From Gammaproteobacteria bacterium (GTDB lineage: Bacteria > Pseudomonadota > Gammaproteobacteria > Chromatiales > Chromatiaceae), in the NCBI GenBank assembly GCA_011389885.1, contig JAABTK010000030.1, positions 1 to 47,819 on the forward strand: a stretch of 47,819 nucleotides of DNA, read 5' to 3'. Position 1 is the first letter of the stretch; each line of letters starts with the position of its first letter. Positions 38,338-46,925 of this stretch are shown here, piece by piece. Under the pieces are notes generated by a model. That model searched no databases and was not told the DNA's origin. It saw only the letters and a list, made by a program, of their open reading frames with translations. A program made the position numbers and the translations under genes.

Positions 38338-38992
38338 CGGTAATCTCCTCCCAATGGTGGGGGTTAGCAGGCTCCGTGGCGGCGTTTTCCACCGCGCCGC
38401 CGCGCCGCTCCAGCAACAGCGCCAGGGTGCGCTCCATGGCCTGGGCGCGGCGCTCCACAAAGCCCTCCAGCACATGCAGCAGGATCACCAGCGGGATGGC
38501 CACCGCCAGCCCCACCCCGGTGGTGATCATGGCCTCCCAAATGCCGCCGGCCAGGGCCTGGGCGTCCACCTTGCCGCCCGCGGCCTCGATCACCATAAAG
38601 GCCTTAATCATGCCGGTGATGGTGCCCAAAAGCCCCAAAAGCGGCGCGGTGTGGCCCAGCACCCCCAGGGTGCCCAGGCCGAATTCCATGCGCTGGATCT
38701 CCAGCGAGCGCACCCGGCCGCCCACGGTGCGCAGGTCCGCCACCCCGTCGCGGTCCGCCTCCACCACGGCGTGCAGCAAGCGCCCCTCCGGCCCCTTCAG
38801 TCCGGCCGCCTTGGCCAGGGCCTGCGGGTCCTCCAGCAGCCGGTTCAGCTCCGGAACCAGCGCCGGCGGCAGCCCGGCCTGGCGCAGAAAGTAGAACAGC
38901 CGCTCCAGCACAATGGCCAGCCCGATTAGCGAAAAGCCGCCCAGGATCCAGACCACGGCCCCGCCCTTGGCCAATAGTTCGAAAAGATTCAT
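38327..38992 (-). CDS. exbB: Biopolymer transport protein ExbB (MotA/TolQ/ExbB channel)
   Basis: This is a 221-residue inner-membrane channel subunit. MNLFELLAKGGAVVWILGGFSLIGLAIVLERL forms the first helix; two further helices (GVLGHTAPLLGLLGTITGMI and GVGLAVAIPLVILLHVL) carry the conserved Gly/Thr-rich family signature. The start at 38992 matches family length; an upstream ATG at 39094 would add a further hydrophobic stretch and cannot be excluded. It is the first gene of the exbB-exbD-tonB operon; upstream is repeat DNA. Confidence 0.92.
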   Translation of the reverse strand: MNLFELLAKGGAVVWILGGFSLIGLAIVLERLFYFLRQAGLPPALVPELNRLLEDPQALAKAAGLKGPEGRLLHAVVEADRDGVADLRTVGGRVRSLEIQRMEFGLGTLGVLGHTAPLLGLLGTITGMIKAFMVIEAAGGKVDAQALAGGIWEAMITTGVGLAVAIPLVILLHVLEGFVERRAQAMERTLALLLERRGGAVENAATEPANPHHWEEITDGV

Positions 38993-39142
38993 GGTGTTAT
39001 CCAGTCCTGTCAGGGTTCCGATGCCGAGAAACAGCAGCCACAAAGCGACGATATTTTGCAAGGTTTGGCGTCGCATTGCGAGGTGTTCGCGCAACCGAAC
39101 CCCCGATTAAACCCGCGTTTAAATAGCGGAAAACGCCCCTTA

Positions 39143-39270
39143 GGAGCGCAGAGGGTACCGAGGACCGCAGAGGGCGCGGAGGGGTTTTTGCTTCCCCGTC
39201 CCCGAGCTTCGGCACCGCCAAACCGCCTGGAGTACAGCCTTCGCGCTGTGCGTGTTCCCGCGGGAGTGGG
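39143..39270 (-). repeat. Dispersed mosaic repeat, reversed copy
   Basis: On the plus strand it begins GAGCGCAGAGGGTACCGAGG, continues CCGCAGAGGGCGCGGAGGGG, and later has CCGCCTGGAGTACAGCC. It follows the order of the reversed copy at 17189-17316 over about 110 bases. It lies upstream of the exbB gene. Confidence 0.85.
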
Positions 39271-39343
39271 CGTATTCAGAACCTGCGCCCGACACAACCT
39301 TGCGCCTTTGCGTTCCAAAAGCGACAGGACAGGGGTGTTATAA

Positions 39344-39418
39344 CGCAAAGATCGCAAAGATCGCAAAGAACGCGAAGAACGCGAAGAACGCAAAGAACGC
39401 AAAGAACGCAAAGAACGC
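39344..39418. repeat. Nonamer tandem repeat, about eight copies
   Basis: Units CGCAAAGAT, CGCAAAGAA and CGCGAAGAA follow one another eight times with exact nine-base spacing. On the minus strand the array is pyrimidine-rich. It is not in a gene and lies in the 1.1-kb gap between exbB and the DUF1249 gene. Confidence 0.92.
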
Positions 39419-39840
39419 TTCGGCTTTGTGATGCGCCTCGCGGCACTCGGCGCATCCTATCCGACTTTTTTACTCGAAAGCCGGGGCGCCGAAAATCGCG
39501 GAAACTGGCCACACAGCGGCCGCGTCCCTGCGGGATTTATGCCGACGCCGGCAACCCGGACTGGGCGCGGCGCGCTGCGCCAAGCACCCCTGGGGGCGCC
39601 ATACCAAAACCCGCAAAGATCCACCAACCTTTAGGCGCCGTGCCCATCAAGGCGCCGGTAATGGGCACGGCGCTGATAGATCGCGACCAAAGCCAATGAC
39701 CGGGGAAGCGCCTTTGCCCATCCTGCGCGTTCCTCGCGCCCCGCGCCGGTTCCTGCTCGTTCCCGCAGTCTCCTTGAGAATGCCTGTCTTGCAAGCTCTA
39801 GCTTGCTGAAAGGCTCGGGAAGCTAGCGCTTGGGGATCGC
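39419..39840. other. Middle of the 1.1-kb gap, no gene seen
   Basis: Contains AAGGCGCCGTGCCC...GGGCACGGCGC (about 39633-39674), an inverted repeat with a loop, followed by GATAGATCGCGACCAAAGCC, which is related to the reverse complement of about 17700-17745. GCAAGCTCTAGCTTGC at about 39790-39805 is a perfect palindrome apart from its centre. No frame here shows protein-like composition. Confidence 0.5.
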
Positions 39841-40094
39841 GGTGTTTCAAATTCGCGTTTGACACGCCGTTTGACCAACTGGCAACCCAGGCGCTTTTGG
39901 AGTACCGAGCACACGAAGAACCGCACTGCCCGAGGGCTGTACTCCAAGCGGCGTGGCTAGAGCGGCGGACCGGCATCCCCGCCCTGGAACGCGGGGACGC
40001 TCAAGCAAAACCTCCTCCGCGCGCTCTGCGGTCATCGGCGCCCTCTGCGTTCCCAAGTGGTGTTGCTTCCGTTATTTGAGCGTAGGCGTACTAG
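39841..40094 (+). repeat. Dispersed mosaic repeat, long copy B
   Basis: This is the closest partner of 21068-21327, in the same orientation. It has GTTTGACACGCCGTTTGACC, CAACTGGCAACCCAGGCGC, CTGCCCGAGGGCTGTACTCC, CTGGAACGCGGGGACGCTCA, CCTCCTCCGCGCGCTCTGCG, GCGCCCTCTGCGTTCCCAAG and an end TTGAGCGTAGGCGTACTAGG. It ends about 20 bases before the DUF1249 stop. Confidence 0.9.
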
Positions 40095-40115
40095 GTGTTT
40101 GTGCCGCTACTTGCG

Positions 40116-40652
40116 CTAGCAACTACTCGTCGCGGCCGAGGGTTGGTCGGCGTCGCCGACATCGTTGGCGTCGAAGCGGTGGCCGAGGCATAAGCAGAAT
40201 TCCAGCCATTTGGAGAAAAACAGATTGACCTTCCACTTTTGCTCCAGGGTCGGGCGCACCGTCCCGCGGTTCAACGGCAGGGCGGTTTGACGCAGCTCCA
40301 GCACCTCGGCTTGGCGGGAGTCATGGTACAGGCGGATGGTGGCGTCCGGGTCGGGCTGGACATGGCTGGCGTGGTCGAAGAAATAGGTCAAATGGGCCAG
40401 CGTGGTGTAGGGCGTCTGTTCCAGAATCTCCAGGTACAGGTCCATGCAGTGGGGCAGGGGAGAGCGCCAGCTGCCGCGGAAGGCGGCGATGCCCGGGGCC
40501 AAGGTCAGGATGCGCTGATAGTTCTCCTCGCACAGATCCAACAGCATGCCCACCGAGGGCTTGCCGGCGAGCAGCGCCCGCAGGTCCCAGGGATAGCCGG
40601 GCGGCTGCGCGAGCAGGGTCTGTCTCCAGGTGTTGGATAGGGGTGTCTTCAC
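40116..40652 (-). CDS. DUF1249 (YqiB-like) protein
   Basis: This is a 178-residue soluble protein. The pattern LLDLCEENYQRILTLAPGI, LPHCMDLYLEILEQTPYTT, LTYFF and DPDATIRLYHDSRQAEVL is that of the DUF1249/YqiB family, whose role is unknown. In E. coli yqiB sits near genes for cAMP breakdown and nudF; that context is absent here. It is followed on the same strand by nothing but repeat DNA, and upstream by the thioredoxin gene and its terminator. Confidence 0.9.
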   Translation of the reverse strand: MKTPLSNTWRQTLLAQPPGYPWDLRALLAGKPSVGMLLDLCEENYQRILTLAPGIAAFRGSWRSPLPHCMDLYLEILEQTPYTTLAHLTYFFDHASHVQPDPDATIRLYHDSRQAEVLELRQTALPLNRGTVRPTLEQKWKVNLFFSKWLEFCLCLGHRFDANDVGDADQPSAATSSC

Positions 40653-40692
40653 TTCAACTCGGACAACAGGGCGTAGGGGTTTGCAAACAAAA

Positions 40693-40714
40693 GGCCCTGT
40701 CCGCGGACAGGGCC
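40693..40714 (-). terminator. Terminator after the thioredoxin gene
   Basis: GGCCCTGTCC-GCGG-ACAGGGCC-type perfect stem (11 pairs with a tight loop), bordered on the left by AACAAAA, which gives a U-rich tail for leftward transcription. It begins about 25 bases after the thioredoxin stop. Confidence 0.85.
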
Positions 40715-40738
40715 TCTGAATACGGGCAAGGCGGCGGA

Positions 40739-41113
40739 TCAGGCGTCCGGCTGGTCTTTTTCCTCGGAGATCTGCTTATGCACCTCGGTCATATCCAGCT
40801 CATTGGCCTTCTCCAGCAGTTGCCGGAAGCCGCCCTCGGGCAGGGCGCCGGGTTGGCTGAAGATGATCACCTTCTCACGAAAGATCATCAAGGTGGGGAT
40901 GGAGCGGATCTGGAAATGCATGGCGATTTCCTGCTCCTCCTCGGTGTTCACCTTGGCGAACACCACGTCCGGGTATTCCTCCGACACCTTTTCGTAGGTG
41001 GGCGCGAAGTTCCGGCAGGGCGCGCACCAGGGCGCCCAATAGTCCACGATCACGAAGTCGTTCTGGGTGATGGTTTGTTCAAAATTGTCTTTGGTGAGTT
41101 CGACTACAGCCAC
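40739..41113 (-). CDS. Thioredoxin-family protein with CAPC active site
   Basis: This is a 124-residue cytoplasmic protein of the thioredoxin fold. The active site is WAPWCAPCRNFAP with Cys30 and Cys33, so CAPC rather than the usual CGPC; the cis-Pro is in SIPTLMIF. The C-terminus extends about 15 residues beyond normal TrxA with a charged tail EVHKQISEEKDQPDA. The altered dipeptide usually shifts the redox potential. It is a single gene, divergent from argG, with its own terminator. Confidence 0.92.
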   Translation of the reverse strand: MAVVELTKDNFEQTITQNDFVIVDYWAPWCAPCRNFAPTYEKVSEEYPDVVFAKVNTEEEQEIAMHFQIRSIPTLMIFREKVIIFSQPGALPEGGFRQLLEKANELDMTEVHKQISEEKDQPDA

Positions 41114-41350
41114 GAAAGCCCCCTGGGTCGGTGTTTGGGAAATAACGGCATCCTAACAGAAACCGTCCGGCATTGAAAAAATCGACCCCAAGCGGGCGCT
41201 TCGGGGGCGGCGGCGCTGGCCCGAGCCCCGCCGGTCACCGCGCGGCCCCGGTTCGCGCTGTACGAATTTCCTCGTTTCGGCGCAAAGATTTCGGTATCAT
41301 GCCCGGTTTCGTTTCTTTGCCAACGGCTGGCCAACAGGAGAATGCATCGC

Positions 41351-42577
<1,227 letters not shown>

Positions 42578-42579
42578 AT

Positions 42580-42604
42580 AAAAAGGCGCCTCGGCGCCTT
42601 TTTA
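42580..42604 (+). terminator. argG terminator
   Basis: AAAAAGGCGCC-TC-GGCGCCTTTTT: a perfect stem with A-run before and T-run after, immediately following the argG stop. Confidence 0.95.
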
Positions 42605-42607
42605 CCC

Positions 42608-42642
42608 GAGGAGTGGCAGTCCTTGGAGGACTACCACTCCTG
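42608..42642. repeat. Palindromic dispersed repeat, copy 2
   Basis: GAGGAGTGGCAGTCC-TTGG-AGGACTACCACTCCT, identical to the copy at 15275 except for one arm mismatch. It lies three bases after the argG terminator and directly before the solitary 77-bp-type unit. Confidence 0.85.
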
Positions 42643-42650
42643 GCGCGGAG

Positions 42651-42745
42651 CCAAAGCCCCAACCTCCAAAACCTCCCCCAACGGAGGTCGAGGCTTTAGC
42701 CGGGGCGAACGAAGCCCCAAGCCCAGCCAAAGCCTTGACCTTCAA
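42651..42745. repeat. Solitary unit related to the 77-bp tandem repeat
   Basis: The words CCAAAGCCCC, CCCCCAACGGAGGTCGAGGC, TTAGCCGG, GCCCCAAGCCCAGCCAAAGCC follow the order of the 77-bp unit at 12571-12910, with several substitutions and small insertions. It lies 30 kb from the array, in the gap before the sodium channel gene. Confidence 0.8.
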
Positions 42746-42843
42746 ACGCCCCGTTGCCTCTGGCGAGCGTCCGCCATCGGCTTGAAACCCCCTCGACTCG
42801 CCCCCATTCGCGTATCTCTCCCCCAAACGGAACCGAAAACCGC

Positions 42844-43710
42844 ATGACGACGCACGCCCCCGAAACCGCCGCCCCGCTGCGCAATCGCCTGCGCGCCTTC
42901 ATCGAACACCCCCGCACCCAGCGCAGCATCCTGGCCTTGATCCTCGTCAACGCCGTGCTGCTAGGCCTGGAGACCGCCCCGGCGGTGATGGGAAGGGCGG
43001 GCGACCTCATCATCCTGCTCGACCGAATCATCCTCGCGGCCTTCGTAGCGGAGATCGCCGTGCGGCTCTACGTCCACCGCGCCGCCTTCTTTCGCGACCC
43101 CTGGAGCGTCTTCGACTTCACCGTGGTGGCCATCGCCCTGGTCCCCGCCAGCGGCCCCTTCGCCGTGGTCCGCGCCCTGCGGGTGCTGCGGGTGCTGCGC
43201 GTACTCACCGTAGTCCCCGCCCTGCGCCGCGTCGTCGGCGCCCTGCTGGCGGCCATCCCCGGCCTCGGCTCCATCGTGCTGGTGCTGCTGATCCTCTACT
43301 ATGTGTTCGCGGTAGTGGCCACCAACCTCTTCGCCGCCGCCTACCCCCAATGGTTCGGCGACCTCGGCCGCTCCCTCTACACCCTATTCCAGATCATGAC
43401 CCTGGAGAGCTGGTCCATGGGCATCTCCCGCCCCGTAATGGAGACCTTCCCCTACGCCTGGGCCTTCTTCATCCCCTTCATCCTGGTCGCCACCTTCACC
43501 ATGCTCAACCTCTTCATCGGCATCATCGTCAACGCCATGCAGACCGTCGAAGGCCACGACCAAACCCCCGCCGAAACCATCGCCGGCATCCCCCATGAGC
43601 CCGACCTGCGGGAAGAAGTTCGAACCCTCGCCGCCGAAATCGCCCAACTGCGCAAAGAACTGCGCCAGCGGGAACAGGCGCAGCCCAACGATAGCTCTCC
43701 CGGCGGCTAG
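42844..43710 (+). CDS. Bacterial voltage-gated sodium channel
   Basis: This is a 288-residue six-helix ion channel subunit that would act as a tetramer. The S4 voltage sensor has Arg110, 113, 116 and 119 at every third position (VVRALRVLRVLRV). The pore loop has TLESWSM at 186-192, the filter sequence of NavAb-type sodium channels. S6 (FIPFILVATFTMLNLFIGIIVNAM) is followed by a C-terminal coiled coil (REEVRTLAAEIAQLRKELRQ). The ATG at 42844 has ACGGAA upstream. Neighbours are not related. In other bacteria such channels serve pH homeostasis and motility in salty habitats. Confidence 0.95.
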   Translation: MTTHAPETAAPLRNRLRAFIEHPRTQRSILALILVNAVLLGLETAPAVMGRAGDLIILLDRIILAAFVAEIAVRLYVHRAAFFRDPWSVFDFTVVAIALVPASGPFAVVRALRVLRVLRVLTVVPALRRVVGALLAAIPGLGSIVLVLLILYYVFAVVATNLFAAAYPQWFGDLGRSLYTLFQIMTLESWSMGISRPVMETFPYAWAFFIPFILVATFTMLNLFIGIIVNAMQTVEGHDQTPAETIAGIPHEPDLREEVRTLAAEIAQLRKELRQREQAQPNDSSPGG

Positions 43711-43791
43711 CCCGCCTGCGCGCAAACATCGGACGAACCCCACATCGTCCTCGCGCAACAGATTTGTTGGGGTTCGCACACTCACCCCAAC

Positions 43792-44007
43792 CTACAACTC
43801 TTCCCTGCGAAGCCCGGTATGTTTCGCGATTCTCGAAAGCATGCGAGGGCCGATTTCTTCGCTATCGTGAAAGGCGAACACATAGTCGGAAAAACCGTTT
43901 TTCTGCAATACTCGATGCGAGCCGGAAGTCCGCTTGATGGTCCATCCATTCCTGAGCAATGCGGCCAATACGCGCTTTGCCTTGGTGCTCGGCCAGCTCT
44001 GCGTCAT
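43792..44007 (-). CDS. hicA: HicA-type mRNA interferase toxin
   Basis: This is a 71-residue RNA-cleaving toxin with the double-stranded RNA-binding-like HicA fold: KAKRVLAALLRNGWTIKRTSGSHRVLQ, with the catalytic His31 in GSHRV. The ATG overlaps the hicB stop by four bases. Order hicB-hicA, antitoxin first, is the common alternative in this family. Confidence 0.92.
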   Translation of the reverse strand: MTQSWPSTKAKRVLAALLRNGWTIKRTSGSHRVLQKNGFSDYVFAFHDSEEIGPRMLSRIAKHTGLRREEL

Positions 44008-44207
44008 GCCGCAAAAACGATGCTGATCGGCTCAGCAAGTTGCTCACCCTCTTCAAGTCTTTCCGCCATCACCCGCAAAGCCAAGGCTTCGGCACGGGCA
44101 ATCGCCACTGATTTGCTCTCGCCGTACTTCATGGCGCCGGGGATTTCAAGAACCTCGGCAATCCATCGGCCATCCTCTTCCTGTTCAGTTTCGATCCTGA
44201 ATTTCAT
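44004..44207 (-). CDS. hicB: HicB-type antitoxin (short form)
   Basis: This 67-residue protein has the partial RNase H fold of HicB: MKFRIETEQEEDGRWIAEVLEIPGAMKYGESKSVAIARAEALALRVMAERLEEGE. It lacks the C-terminal DNA-binding domain seen in longer HicB proteins, so autoregulation may work differently. The start at 44207 is set by the conserved beginning; the ribosome site is poor. It is coupled to hicA by an ATGA overlap. Confidence 0.88.
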   Translation of the reverse strand: MKFRIETEQEEDGRWIAEVLEIPGAMKYGESKSVAIARAEALALRVMAERLEEGEQLAEPISIVFAA

Positions 44208-44528
44208 AGGCCAAGTCCCAAGTGAATTCTGTAAATATCGGTCATTATTCGGGTCTACCCCAGCGCAATTGCGGCAACACTTTACCATTTTTCTGGTTCC
44301 CAAGCGCCGCTTGGGAAACCAGTCTTGGATGCGCCGCATCCCGCGCCGGACCGCAACGCGGTCAAGACGGCGTTCCGAGGAGAGGCCTGGGAACGAGGAA
44401 AAGGAGACCTCGGGAACGAGCAATCCCACCCCAGGAGTGGCAGTCCTCCAAGGACTGCCACTCCTCGGTGTATCCACAGTAAAGCCCCGACCTCCACGTT
44501 GTTTCCGTTACTTCGGCCCCATTGCACA
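44208..44528. repeat. Gap before hicB with hairpin repeats
   Basis: No gene seen. At 44293-44322, CTGGTTCCCAAGCGCCGCTTGGGAAACCAG is a nearly perfect hairpin. CTGGGAACGAGGAAAAGG and CTCGGGAACGAG follow near 44387-44420. The third copy of the dispersed palindrome lies at 44432-44467 (CAGGAGTGGCAGTCC-TCCA-AGGACTGCCACTCCT). TTGTTTCCGTTACTTCGGCC and ACACTAGG near 44497-44532 match the end words of the mosaic repeat (compare 40062-40094). Confidence 0.75.
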
Positions 44529-44990
44529 CTAGGCCCCGTTGTCGTCATCATCGAAGCCTTCCGCCGGAAACACCAGCCCGCAACGGTCCCGCACCGCGCC
44601 CTGGCGGTTAATCGCCCGATCCGCCGCGGTCTCGCCCTCCGGCAGGGGCGGATCGCTCTTGCGGGCATAGTGCGGCCGTCCCTTGGCCCGCAGCAGGGCC
44701 AAAATGGCCGGCTTGTCGGCCGCGGCCTCCAGCGGCGTGACGGGGATGCAATCCCCCCAGCTTTTCACCTTTCGCTTCGCGCCGTGCTTCAACAACACCC
44801 GCACCCCGTCCGCCTGATTCCGGTAGACGCACTCCAACAACAGCCCCCACCACTCCCCCCAGCCATCCGTGTAGAGCGACGCATCATTGATGTGCGCACG
44901 ACTGATCTCCAGCAGCCGGTCCAGCAGGGCCCAATCGCCGGAGTCACAAGCCTGCTTGAGATGGGCGCGGGTCACCTTGAAGTCCGGCAT
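44529..44990 (-). CDS. Ankyrin-repeat-like protein
   Basis: This is a 153-residue cytoplasmic protein with about two to three ankyrin-like helices pairs: RAHLKQACDSGDWALLDRLLEI, LLLECVYRNQADGVRVLLKHGAK and TPLEAAADKPAILALLRAKG. It has no signal peptide. A GAGGAGAC site precedes the ATG. Such proteins often sit in accessory regions beside toxins, and it lies between HicBA and the IS-bounded island, but no direct link is shown. Confidence 0.7.
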   Translation of the reverse strand: MPDFKVTRAHLKQACDSGDWALLDRLLEISRAHINDASLYTDGWGEWWGLLLECVYRNQADGVRVLLKHGAKRKVKSWGDCIPVTPLEAAADKPAILALLRAKGRPHYARKSDPPLPEGETAADRAINRQGAVRDRCGLVFPAEGFDDDDNGA

Positions 44991-45044
44991 GGGATGTCTC
45001 CTCGTGTTCTCCAGCGAGGCTCAAGCCTATGCGGAGCCCGGACT
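44991..45044. other. Boundary between the ankyrin-like gene and the IS remnant
   Basis: Contains the hairpin GCCCGGACTTTAGTCCGGC (about 45036-45054), which may mark the junction of host DNA with the IS fragment. Confidence 0.4.
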
Positions 45045-45316
45045 TTAGTCCGGCAGCGTGAATGAATCCAGTGAATCGAAAAGGAGCCTCTCATGTAGCT
45101 GGAGATTCAGGTTTTTGTTGCCTGCCAAACGGTCAATCTGTTTAATTCGGTGCTTCATTTTCGCTTGGCGTCGAACCGCCCGCCCTATCCAAGTGATCGA
45201 GAGCATGGGGAGATTTAGCGCGCCCCGACAACGGCGATCAGTGATTTCAAGCGGGCCAGGTGCAAATCCAGCAATTCTTCGTAAAGTACGCGAAACAGTA
45301 AATCCAGCGCTTTCAT
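45045..45316 (-). pseudogene. Remnant of an IS10-like (IS4 family) transposase, N-terminal part
   Basis: On the minus strand MKALDLLFRVLYEELLDLHL, then ARLKSLIAVVGAR and a stop, matches the N-terminus of IS10 transposase (Leu/His pattern and ...LHLKRLNSL). Reading on in another frame gives ALNLPMLSITWIGRAVRRQA and KMKHRIKQIDRLAGNKNLNL, matching the IS10 segment LTLTELGR...KHNIKRIDRLLGNRHL. The two frames join if two bases (a GC) are removed near 45218, so it has a frameshift. The match ends near residue 90; the rest of the transposase is deleted. Confidence 0.85.
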
Positions 45317-45424
45317 CTCAGCCTCCTTGGTTTTTGCTCTGCATAATGCATAATAGAGACATAGGGATGAACGTTGCGGTTTTCAATGAAGAATATCGCG
45401 CTCATCAGTGTTGCGCGGATTTTT

Positions 45425-45455
45425 ATTCGTGGGATACCTCAGGTACTGACCCCTT
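45425..45455. repeat. Inner terminal inverted repeat of the left IS10-like remnant
   Basis: Read on the minus strand it is AAGGGGTCAGTACCTGAGGT followed by ATCCCACGAAT. Apart from one G it is the same as 46926-46957 in opposite orientation. It lies 109 bases before the remnant's start codon, as the upstream end of an insertion sequence should. Confidence 0.85.
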
Positions 45456-45541
45456 ATTGTTTTGGTGACCCTAATCTGTGGATCGGCAAGGAGTCGGGAG
45501 ATTGGGCTAGTGCAAGAAAGAGCCCTGACGCGGGTTGTGTT
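45456..45541. other. Short gap between the left IS end and the island gene
   Basis: AT-rich DNA (TTATTGTTTTGG..., TTTTATTTTC) with no gene. Its composition resembles the island gene rather than the rest of the window. Confidence 0.4.
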
Positions 45542-46798
45542 TTATTTTCTAAAATTTTTGGCTCTTATTCGGCGCTCAACTCTGTTATTTTTGTAGTTTA
45601 GAATATTTTCATCGGTAACCGGTATCGGTTCGAAAACATCCTCCTTCTGGCCTCCTATTTCCAGCATCTTCCGCTGTAATGTTTTTTCCCGTGAGGAAGC
45701 TGTTTTTCCTACATCATCGGATTGCAATAAAAGAGAAATGGTGTATATTATAGATTTTAAACGGCCAGAAACCGGTGAAGAGGGATGTTTTATTAGAATC
45801 TGATTACTTTGCTCGAAAATCATGACGAGCCTTTTCAGTTTCTCTACATATTGGCTATCCCACGCCAAAAATTGGTACGCTTGGATAGACTTAAGAAGGG
45901 GACGAAATTCAGTCCAGAACGGAGTTCCCTTACCGCCTAAAAGATCCGCGAAATTGTCGTGGTCGAGGCTAAGTTTCCGGACTTTTAGGGGACGGCCTCG
46001 ATAATGAATCGGCCTTGCCAAAGCGGATTTCATGCTTTGATTCAGAAATGTTATTTTTGCTGCCAATTGAGAAGTCCAGTCAAGGACATTAGTCGGTAGC
46101 ATAAGCCAGCCTTTTTTGGGGGCTGTGAAAAATGCTTCCGCCCCTCCTACAATCAGTCCTTGAACCACTGTTCCAGCACAATTTGACCTAGTTGAATACA
46201 TTGAATAACCATCTTTATCTTGTTTATTCACCCACCATTCTGCAATTTTGAAGCCATTTAACCCCCAGATGCTTTCCGCTCCATTCATTATGGGGAGGCA
46301 TATTCTTTTATCTTCTTTTGTCCCAAAAACCCGGTTCACTTTCCCATTAAAATGACCAAATTTTTGAAACCCTTCAACCATTGCGAGGCTCCAATCTGTT
46401 TTACCAAGATAGTCAAAAGTATAGGCAGTTTCTTGAAAATCATCGTTGTTTTGCTTTTTAGTGTATTTGTTGCTAAACTTAGGCGGTAGCGCAACTTGAT
46501 TTTCTCGTGGCAAGTACTTTCGTCTCGCAAGGTTCTCATTGGAGTTTTCGGATATTTCTCTCCTCAAGTCTTCCCTGTAACTAAAAGGAATATAGTATTT
46601 AGTGTCTTTGTACTCGCTGGGCCACCAACTGATATACATAAAAACCTCTTCAGGGTCGTAACTTCGTATATCCATTGAAGCATGGCCAACATGACTACGG
46701 CCACCTGGCAATGCCATTTGAGTAAATGGCGTATTTTTCCAAACAAAAACAGTAATTTGATTCTTATATTTTCTCTGGATTTCTTCGTACTCTGCCAT
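45542..46798 (-). CDS. Unrecognised AT-rich island protein, possible permuted papain-like enzyme
   Basis: This 418-residue protein has no signal peptide or membrane helix. Residues 16-60 read ITVFVWKNTPF, GGRSHVGHASMDI (His36, His39) and MYISWWP, and residues 198-225 read YSMYSTRSNCAGTVVQGLIVGG (Cys207, a short piece here). A His in the first strand followed much later by Cys at a helix start is the order in circularly permuted papain-like enzymes (LRAT, PPPDE and permuted NlpC/P60 types). The C-terminal 190 residues are Lys-rich and helical. GGAAG lies about eight bases before the ATG. It is clearly AT-richer than its neighbours and lies between two IS10-like ends. A protease, amidase or acyltransferase effector or toxin is a hypothesis; no immunity gene is seen. 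Confidence 0.6.
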   Translation of the reverse strand: MAEYEEIQRKYKNQITVFVWKNTPFTQMALPGGRSHVGHASMDIRSYDPEEVFMYISWWPSEYKDTKYYIPFSYREDLRREISENSNENLARRKYLPRENQVALPPKFSNKYTKKQNNDDFQETAYTFDYLGKTDWSLAMVEGFQKFGHFNGKVNRVFGTKEDKRICLPIMNGAESIWGLNGFKIAEWWVNKQDKDGYSMYSTRSNCAGTVVQGLIVGGAEAFFTAPKKGWLMLPTNVLDWTSQLAAKITFLNQSMKSALARPIHYRGRPLKVRKLSLDHDNFADLLGGKGTPFWTEFRPLLKSIQAYQFLAWDSQYVEKLKRLVMIFEQSNQILIKHPSSPVSGRLKSIIYTISLLLQSDDVGKTASSREKTLQRKMLEIGGQKEDVFEPIPVTDENILNYKNNRVERRIRAKNFRK

Positions 46799-46925
46799 AA
46801 TTTTTCTTCCCAAAGTTAAATGAGATGCTGTTCGGCATGTGGCGAGAACATAGGACATCTAGCCGCTTAGGAACGGTTCAAAAATTAGTGGTATAACTCG
46901 CTACTTGGAAAAAAGGGTCTGGAAA
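46799..46925. other. Upstream region of the island gene
   Basis: AT-rich; on the minus strand it contains CCATTTTT/TTTCC-like tracts and AACCGTTCCTAAGCGGC. It should carry the promoter of the island gene, but no clear -10/-35 pair was identified. AAAAAAGGGTCTGGAAAAAGGGG adjoins the IS end. Confidence 0.35.

Noticed and set aside
37059-38354. Long frames in other phases across tonB and exbD
   Set aside because: They consist of Arg-Ala-Lys-Thr or Gly-Ser-Gly-Phe runs from the 12-base repeat; the PEPK frame with a TonB domain is the real one.
40693-40714. Riboswitch or attenuator before the DUF1249 gene
   Set aside because: The perfect stem with a U-rich side directly after the thioredoxin stop is better explained as a plain terminator.
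45058-45601. Plus-strand open frames of 136 and 75 codons near the left IS end
   Set aside because: They run antisense to the transposase remnant or through the inverted repeat; no ribosome site and no protein-like pattern.
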